A stretch of 64,000 bases of DNA from Ampelocalamus luodianensis. Its lineage: Eukaryota > Streptophyta > Magnoliopsida > Poales > Poaceae. The notes beneath the pieces are model-generated. The model was not told the origin of the DNA, did no database searches, and worked only from the letters and a program-made list of their open reading frames with translations. The position numbers and the translations under genes are program-made. Shown here piece after piece: positions 57,033-64,000 of this stretch (position 1 is its first letter; every line of letters begins with the position of its first letter). The stretch is taken from positions 53,938,916 to 54,002,915 of the forward strand of contig CM070629.1 in assembly GCA_036346255.1 (NCBI GenBank), read 5' to 3'.

Positions 57033-57308
57033 GAGCATATACAATGGTATGACGTCAACTGTCTATAAGTTTTGACATGTAGCACATAAAATGATGTGGA
57101 GGAGAGAGAGAGCATAGAGAATTCGGTTGTCTCTCATGCAGTACAGTCGACTGTAATACGAAAAACAACATATATTATACATGGATGAGCTATCTATAAA
57201 GACATTTAAAAAGACAACTACTCATTGTAGAAGTCGTTTTTAGTGTTGTGTTTAGATGATATATAGTGATACTATAAACAATAGTTATCTATACCATTAT
57301 AGATACCC
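57033..57308. mobile_element. PIF/Harbinger-type MITE
   Basis: The 276-bp element has inverted ends (GAGCATATACAATGGTA at the left; the complement of the right end reads GGGTATCTATAATGGTA) and a TTA duplication on both sides (57030-57032 and 57309-57311). GAGCAT-type tips with a 3-bp TTA are typical of Tourist-like MITEs. There is no coding capacity. Confidence 0.8.
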
Positions 57309-57311
57309 TTA

Positions 57312-58985
57312 TTAGTTGAGGGTGCGCTTACTTTTTTTCTGCACCAAGGGCGAAAATTAGCTAGTCGACAGCACTTAGAGCTAACCACCCTCTATTACAA
57401 AAGTAAGTCTAGAAAACCTAAACCTAACTCCTCCGGCCCCATATGTAAGAGTGTACTCCATAGCTATCTCTAGCCGGACGTAATGATTGCTGTGAATGAT
57501 TAACGACGACTCTAACATAATGAACCGCGCGAGTTGATTTAATTTGGCAGTGCCTCTTGGATGCCAAAAAAAAAAACTACCTACGTTACGTAGGTGCTTT
57601 GTGAACGAAACAAAATGTAGGTGGTTTAATTTGTTGTGTTCTTGTATAGACGTATATATATATAATATCACTGGAAGATGCATAAGAGATCGAAATTATA
57701 TATTTGGGTTTGGGTGAAGTACCGAAGCACAACGCACCCCGAGTATATGGTCAAGCTTCAAATGTATTCTCAAAAACATAAAGTGGATCTATAGAGAGAG
57801 ACGAATTAGGAATGAACCGACACGTCGATTAAAGAGAGGAGAACTCTATCGCTGCATGCATGTTAGCGATCTATCAGTGCATGCATGTTAGCGACTAGAG
57901 CGGATGAATAGAAGCCTACTTTTTTTCTTATGGAATTCTACTCTTCTTTCATTCCGATAGCTATGTAAAACTACGAAGATCAAGGTCTTCAATTCATAGA
58001 GGAAGAATTGGGCTGAAAACACAAACCTCACCCAACACACCCCCTCGGTCGGTCCGAACGCCAAGAAGTGGGTGGTGTAACTGCTCGGCTAGCCTGACCG
58101 CTCCCTCAGGCTAATAGAAAAATCAACATAATTTTGGATCCACAAAAGACCTAACTTTTGATCTACAAGTCCAAATCAATTGAGATTTTAGACATGACTC
58201 AACAGGAACGTTAGGAATCTATTCCAATCTAATATCGATACAATCATAACCAAGATTCCATGAATTTCTTGTTTGGGTGCAAGAGGGCTCAAAACCATGT
58301 GAAAACCAAAACTTGGTCCAAAAACTTGCTCATAGATTAAACATGGTCAAGATGATCTTGGATCAACTTCCGTAGATTCTAGCAAGCTAGATCGCAGCGA
58401 AAGACCAAGGTAAAACCCCTAGAACACAAGAACCTAAAAGCTCAAGAAGGAGAGTATCGATCGGACAATAAACTTGTGGCACCCCAGTCGAACACGTCAA
58501 CCATAGAGGGTGGGAAGGAGATCTCAATAAGAATCACACATAAGGGTCCATACCGTTCTATTGCATATGTGTAGTAGAAGTTACAAAATAGCAGAATGTA
58601 GTAGAAGTTACAAAATAGCAGAAGTTACAAGGATTGTGATGAAAGTAGTAGAATGTATAAGTATCAGCTAGCAGGGATTAAGCCAATGATTGGGCAACCA
58701 GGAACTCCGGACGGCCGGAATCATGCCATGGCCAGAGAGAATTAACTGTGGTACAAATGAAATTTCGCAGCTGGTACTAGAGCTCAATTATAAGTATTAT
58801 TATTTTTGCACAGTGACAACAGGATTTGGGCCCAAGCTGGCATCAGATTTGTTGAGCTAGCACACAAGCATGAATCCACAGATGCACTGAGGCAGAATTA
58901 CAAATGCTCAGCATTATATTTGTAGTTTAAACTGCAGGAGATCGATGGCGCTGGTCCACAAACAGTTTTGAGGGACTAAACTAAG
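57312..58985. other. Intergenic stretch with nothing recognised
   Basis: Ordinary AT-rich DNA. Open frames are below about 100 codons and lack domains. A direct repeat GCATGCATGTTAGCGA occurs twice at 57855-57890, and AGTAGAAGTTACAAAATAGC occurs twice at about 58573-58620. The 3' untranslated region of the following minus-strand gene probably begins near 58985. Confidence 0.5.
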
Positions 58986-59980
58986 CTAGCAAACCCCTCC
59001 TTTCTGCAGCTCTGTATAACATTCATTAGCTGCCTCCTGCTGCTGCATCTGGCCCATCCCAACACCATTGACGTCACCTGCACTCCATTGCTGTACTGGT
59101 GGTGGCCTGATTTGCTCACTGCAGCTAGTAGTGCCCCAAACATCCTGCTCATCATCATACCCAATTAATTGAAGAAGCCAATACACATATGTTAACTGCT
59201 ATTGCTAAACCAGCTATATCTGTACAGTGTGAATGAAGAGCCCAGCAAAAACTACTCTTGAACCGTTTTAAGCAGCGAATTATCGTAGATTTGTAGTACC
59301 ATAGTTTGGTAGAAGCCTTCCATTTCCATGCCTTGTTGGCTCCTTCCATGGAGAGTCCAGGCATCTACCTATGCTCCCAGATGAATTAAAACAAGCAAAG
59401 TTTAAAACGATCTGCACAAGACCCAACCAGATATGCACAGAAACTGCTTTAGGCAGTTCAAGCACCTAATCAAGTTGTAGCTACTCTTCTACGCATATGA
59501 TCAGTACCGAACGTGTTAAGACACTAAAGAGTGAACACACACTGCATACATGCGTTCGCCAAAAATATCTATGTAATATTGTAATATAGTAGCAGGTAGG
59601 AGATGGTAATAACCTGAACCTGGTGCATGCATGGCAGAGTACATATATACCTGCAGTTGGGTTGCATTTGCTGGTGAGGAAGCGGTGTCTTGGAGAGGGT
59701 CTTCTAATTCAGAACTACGAGGCCTCATCTTCTCCTTGACGGCCTTCTTTCTGTTCGCACTGGACGACAGCGTGGAAGCGGTGGCACAGACCCCATGGTG
59801 CAGCTTCTTCCTCGCCGGCGCCGGCTCCTCTCTGGAGGCGCCCTGCAAGAAGTCGTCAAAGTAGGCCGTCCAGCCGCTGTCCTCGGAAGCCGCGGCGGTA
59901 ATTCCGTGCTCGTAGTAGCCGTCGTTGTTGCAGTAGAATGCGGTACTAGTCCTAGATGAGCTGATGGACTCCTCCATCAA
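58986..59980 (-). CDS. VASCULAR-RELATED UNKNOWN PROTEIN (VUP)-like gene
   Basis: On the minus strand the first exon (59980-59651, 110 residues) starts MMEESISSSRTSTAF. It contains SEDSGWTAYFDDF (residues 32-44) and LEDPLQDTASSPAN, and ends at CAG/GTATAT. The last exon (59144-58986, after GATGAGCAG) reads DVWGTTSCSEQIRPP and ends CYTELQKGGVC-stop. The SGWT-Y-DDF box, the DTASSP box and a C-terminal CTELKK-like end are the marks of the small plant VUP family, linked to vascular tissue but without known biochemistry. Both exons are phase 0. At least one middle exon probably lies at 59280-59385, but I cannot fix its limits, so the total length is unknown. The first two codons are both Met; the second fits the family better. 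Confidence 0.7.
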
Positions 59981-60069
59981 TTAATGTACAAGAAGAAGAA
60001 GAAGAAGAAAGTAGAGCAGGTAGGTAGCAGCGTTAGATCGATGGATGGAGCGCTGTTGGGGTGTGCGTG

Positions 60070-60077
60070 TTATATAA
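60070..60077 (-). promoter_or_regulatory. Probable TATA box of the VUP-like gene
   Basis: The minus strand reads CCATTATATAAC about 90 bases upstream of the ATG at 59980. That would give a short 5' leader containing a TTCTTCTTCTTC repeat. It is the only good TATA motif in this interval. Confidence 0.55.
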
Positions 60078-60763
60078 TGGTAGAGCTAGACTAGAGAGAG
60101 CGATGGATCGGAGAAGGTAGGAAGGAGCACATACTGCATGGGGACGTGTGCAGGAGGGTTACAGTGAAGTGTCGTTGACAATAAGAGGCATCGAAAAGGT
60201 AGGGTTGGCACCACATCCACAATGCATGTTAGTACAACACATGCATAATTAATTGCATGTGCACGCACACGCACACGGACACGCACACTGCCTCAGCGGC
60301 CGTACGTACACTAGACTGGGCTGGACTGGACTACTAGCGACGCACCACGCACACATGCATGCATGGGTGCAGTGGGTAGGATAGCAAAGCAATCGGGAGG
60401 AAGCTAATCAAAGAACTTTTGGCCGGAAAACCTGTAATCGCAGTACAAAGCAGAGCGGCTAGCCTACGACGCACCTGCAGGGCATCACAATGGAAGCCAC
60501 CATATATACTGCACACTTTGTTTTCAAGGTGTTTCAGCCACGCAACCCATGGTGGCGTGGGTTCACTGGACCACGATAAAATTTGCATTTCAGCTCTCAA
60601 AAATTTATATTCCAGCTCGGCCTCCAGTTATATACTTTGATTTACAACATTACATTGGGAGCCGTCCTAACACAAAACTTGTTGCAAACACCACCCATGG
60701 CCCAATTGTCAACCACATGTTTTCCTTTTCGTCCCCACCCCCTCCCACTCCCTATCCCCCATA
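60078..60763. other. Upstream region of the VUP-like gene
   Basis: About 0.7 kb without a supported gene. It has an alternating CACACG-type run on the plus strand near 60258-60290 and a GCATGCATGCATG palindrome at 60354-60366. Frames here are short and lack domains. Confidence 0.45.
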
Positions 60764-60966
60764 CAGTGGCGGAGCCACGTTCAAGCTGTGGGGTCGTTCA
60801 AGCTGTGAGGTGAATTGATCCCACAACTTTTTTGGAAACCATTTAATACAAGTGAAATTTTTTGTAAAATTCTAGAAAACAATGGAAATTTAATAAGAAT
60901 TGATCCCATATAGTTATATAATCATGTATTTGACCCAACAGGGTTACAATCCTGGCTACGCCACTA
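60764..60966. mobile_element. hAT-like MITE with a perfect 8-bp duplication
   Basis: The 203-bp element starts CAGTGGCGGAGCCA and ends TGGCTACGCCACTA, which is inverted and complementary at 12 of 14 positions. It is flanked on both sides by CCCCCATA (60756-60763 and 60967-60974). Length, ends and TSD fit a small non-autonomous hAT element. Confidence 0.85.
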
Positions 60967-61277
60967 CCCCCATATGGTCACACCCCCTCCATCCCTTCGT
61001 TTACACCTCCCTGACTCCCTCCCGAGCTCACACCGTCCATCCACCATCGATGCCGGGATTCGTCCTCGTCGCTCCGCTCTCCGGCACGATCCGGCCCCTT
61101 GTCGCAGATCAGGTGTCGTCTTCCTTGACACCGGTCGCTGTCGCCCTCAACACACTCGCCTAGCCCCAGTGCCACTGTCCTCGCTCGGTCCCAGTCGGAT
61201 CCAATGGCCCTCGCCGTCATCTGAGGCATATGCATGTAGGTGCCATACCTCACTCCCTACCTCCCACGACCGCTACA

Positions 61278-61305
<28 letters not shown>
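61278..61305. repeat. CT dinucleotide repeat
   Basis: An uninterrupted CT run of about 14 units. Confidence 0.95.
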
Positions 61306-61308
<3 letters not shown>

Positions 61309-61765
61309 CAAGACATCGACTCCTCTAGAAGTCTCTCTACCACTCCGCAAGCCACCAACTTTTTCTCCTCTGACATGGACCTGCAGGCAGGGACGGAGCT
61401 AGAAATTTTATATGGGGGAGGCCAATTGAACAAAAAGAGACTATGTTTCATTTGGTTTCAAGCGAAAGTTGTAAACACCCTATATATAATACCAATTATA
61501 AGATACTCCAATGCGATTTGATTGAAAAATTTTCATCGTAGCCCTTTGTTTTTTTGCTATATACCCTTTTTCACATATAAAAGAAGTATATACACAAAGT
61601 TTGCTATAAAAAGTGGTATTTAATAAAAAATTTCATGGAACTCACTTTAGAGTATCTTATAATTATTATTGGAGTATGCTCAAATAGATAAAGAGGTATT
61701 ATGATACGATTTAAGTGGTATATGAGATGTGGGAGTACGTACTCCCAGGAGTACCATACCAATTT

Positions 61766-61768
<3 letters not shown>

Positions 61769-61838
<70 letters not shown>
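61769..61838. repeat. TA microsatellite, about 35 units
   Basis: A perfect TA run; the apparent Tyr-Ile frames through it are artefacts. Such runs vary in length and are prone to assembly error. Confidence 0.97.
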
Positions 61839-61840
<2 letters not shown>

Positions 61841-62502
61841 CTTGACATTCATCTACCTAATGATGTACCCAAAAAAATCTCCATATTATTTTGATGTCAA
61901 ACAGTTGCATGAGAGTGAGACATACAAAACGCCAAGTAAAAAAAGATAAGATAAACTAATATATATGTTTAGTGTTTACTTAAGCCATGCTTGCCAACAT
62001 TTCATTGCACTAAAATTATCACAAGTTCACAGCCCACTCCTCAAGAATTCAATCCATCTATGGTTTTGAGAGTTTTTAGGGAGAAGAAATGAAAAAAAGG
62101 GGGGAGGGGGGGGGGGCAGAAGAGGGAATAAGTGGAAGTTGTATGCTTGTACGGTTTACTCTGCCTCATGGTGCTCCTTTTCTCATGCCTTGAGTATTTG
62201 GGATTGTGAGAGAGAAACAAAAGTTATAAAGGCTGTAGCTACTAGCTACTTCGTTGGAATACAAGATGAACTCATCTTTTGTACTTAAGTACATATTAAT
62301 ATTAATTAGATAGCTAACGTATAGCCTTTAAAATTTTAACATTTAAGCAATCGGAGCTATCGTATATGTATTTCTAGAGTTTTGTTACACACGAGATTTT
62401 TTTTTTTTAAAAAAAAAAAGCATGGGGCCGACGGCCAGTGATGTCTCCGCTCCTGCCTGCCGGTCTAGCTATTGCCCATGATGAGCACTGTAGATGTCCT
62501 AA

Positions 62503-62505
<3 letters not shown>

Positions 62506-62584
<79 letters not shown>
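62506..62584. repeat. TA microsatellite, about 39 units
   Basis: A second perfect TA run, about 670 bases from the first and similar in length. Confidence 0.97.
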
Positions 62585-62591
<7 letters not shown>

Positions 62592-62981
62592 GTGGAGGAT
62601 AGCCATGGCCAATGATTTGCCACGCCCAACTAATTAATGAAAAGCATGAACGCTGTGTGTGTAGCTAGCTCGTGGTCATCTTCTTCATAGCTGGTCTGCT
62701 AACAAATATACATATAGTGTGCATATAGATATAGTTTAAGCTAATTGCACGGCGTCATGTCGATCGTCCACTCGTGCACGCGCGGCTCTAGCCTCGATCG
62801 CTGCGCTAGCTAGATTGTTAATTGTTTGCAGACACGCACGCATACACGAGCTAGTACACGTACGGCAGACACGCATAAACAAGTGAAAAGGCAGCGTACG
62901 TTAGCTCGCAAGAAGGTCTATTTGTTTTGTTTCGTGGCAGACAATGAGATAAGAGGTTTGGTTGCCTTCTACCTCCACCTA

Positions 62982-64000
62982 CACTACTAAAAAAAAGACT
63001 AATACTAGACATTTTACCATAGATGATTGACCAAAATCGTCTGTATTACATGCAATCATAGACGGTTTTGATTTAGAGACCGTTTGTGTTACTGACTGCG
63101 TAAAAAACCGTTTGTGAAGAGGTAATATCACAGACGGTTCATGATGAAAACCGTCTGTGAAATATCACATACATTTCTTAACAATAACCGTCTGTAATAT
63201 GTAGAAAAATCACATACGGTTTTAAACAAATAACCGTCTGTGATACTTCACAGACGGTTCTAAACACGAATCGTCTGTGATAATTGTAGACTTCATATAC
63301 GGTTTTTAATTATAACCGTATGTGATAATATCCCTTCAGCTCCCCGGTGAGTTTCTTCGTCGCCGATGCATTTCTTCGTCGCCGCAGTCGCCGATGCGTC
63401 TCTTCGTCACATCAATGCCGCTTCGGCTCCCCGATACGTCTCTTCGTCTCATGTGCCAAATTTATTTCTTGTTTTATAAAAAAGATCATCCGCCATCGAA
63501 AATGATCATCATCTAATCCCCACATATAACTCTACTCTTTTAAAGCTAGCAGAAATGGCTCCCTCTTCTGTTTCCTTGTCGTCGGCATTGATCTCCCACT
63601 TGGCCATACTATACGAGCACCTCTCCGGCCGTATATTGGTCGATGCGGCGGAAGGACACTGTTTGATCAACAGTGTCCTCACTCCTCTGTCCGAGGATTT
63701 GCCGGAGCAGGTGGTGGCCACCTTCTGTCGTCTTAACATCCTCCTCTGCCGCGTCTTCTGAGTGATCTCCCACTTCCGGCACCACAACGACATTACACGT
63801 CTCTAGGAGGCTCACCGTCACTTGGACTGCTTAATCGAGGCAGCGAGCGACCGAGTCGACCATGCCGAGACCCCTCAAGCAAGAGAAGAGAGCATATGGG
63901 CTCAATTCTTCTTGATTCAGCAGTCCGAGGGTCTTCGGAAGACACTTGAATGAGCGCGTCAGCGGATGGACACATTTTAGGCTTCGTTCGCTCACGAACC
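62982..64000. mobile_element. Terminal part of a CACTA (En/Spm-type) transposon, cut by the window edge
   Basis: The element starts CACTACTAAAAAAAAGACT, the CACTA terminal repeat. It is followed for about 320 bases by the usual subterminal repeats in both orientations: ACAGACGGTT and AACCGTCTGTGA with variants (AACCGTATGTGA, AATCGTCTGTGA), at least ten in total. CTA at 62979-62981 would be the 3-bp target duplication, but the other end is outside the window. From 63350 the sequence becomes a GC-rich CTTCTTCGTCGCCGATGC-type repeat. Then comes a 68-residue plus-strand frame (63555-63761, MAPSSVSLSSALISHLAI start) that I do not recognise. No transposase is visible in the part shown. Confidence 0.85.

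Larger units (their letters stand above)
60975..62981. other. Intergenic DNA with simple repeats
   Basis: No gene is supported. A motif GGCAGGGACGGAGCTAGAA at about 61387 resembles a hAT-type end but has no partner. A G-rich run lies near 62099-62116. The simple repeats are listed separately. The stretch ends at the CACTA element. Confidence 0.5.

Noticed and set aside
61604..61949. ORFs on both strands through the TA repeat with Tyr-Ile runs
   Set aside because: Pure translations of a dinucleotide microsatellite.
61384..62460. A possible MITE between GGCAGGGACGGAGC and GTCTCCGCTCCTGCC
   Set aside because: The ends match only if gaps are allowed, there is no TSD, and the interior spans unrelated simple repeats.

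Overview
The window reads as nuclear DNA of a grass, most likely an Oryza (rice-like) genome. It has intron-containing plant genes with GT..AG boundaries. The rest is dominated by Ty3/Gypsy and Copia LTR retrotransposons primed by initiator-Met tRNA, Helitrons, small hAT- and PIF/Harbinger-type MITEs, and a CACTA terminus. There are no bacterial features. Most of the sequence is transposable element; only two ordinary host genes are convincing.

Layout. 1-1135 and about 15920-16270 are the two halves of an older repeat, probably a Gypsy LTR, split by a 14.8-kb minus-strand chromovirus (1141-15914) with 4.4-kb LTRs and a GGCGG target-site duplication (TSD). 17501-23191 is a candidate minus-strand Helitron carrying a broken fragment of a Ycf45/SPD1-type P-loop ATPase gene. 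23385-24000 is a long foldback element just upstream of the intact eight-exon gene for DDRGK1 (UFBP1), 24266-27941, which has a hAT-like MITE in intron 6. 28.4-29.8 kb holds a second MITE-like repeat and GC-rich sequence. 29782-35167 is a Gypsy element with gag and protease but no reverse transcriptase or integrase. It sits in repeat-rich DNA that continues to about 37.1 kb.

38551-56885 is a nested structure. The outer element is a plus-strand Helitron with canonical 5' and 3' ends. It carries a CDKB2-type kinase gene fragment. A 1.38-kb solo LTR (TSD CCATA) sits in the intron of that fragment, and an 11.1-kb Sirevirus-type Copia element (TSD CTTGT) sits near the Helitron 3' end. 57033-57308 is a Harbinger-type MITE. 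58986-59980 (minus) is a small gene whose protein resembles the VASCULAR-RELATED UNKNOWN PROTEIN family. 60764-60966 is another hAT-like MITE with a perfect 8-bp TSD. After two long TA microsatellites, a CACTA element begins at 62982 and runs off the right edge.

The two host genes are not obviously connected. DDRGK1 is the endoplasmic-reticulum adaptor of the UFM1 ligase; the VUP-like gene has no known biochemical activity. The main interest is the order of nesting, the gene fragments inside the Helitrons, and an unusual distribution of LTR-pair differences. These fall mostly at CTG, CAG and CG sites and suggest base-calling error at methylated cytosines. Frameshifts in the retroelement genes should therefore be read with caution.
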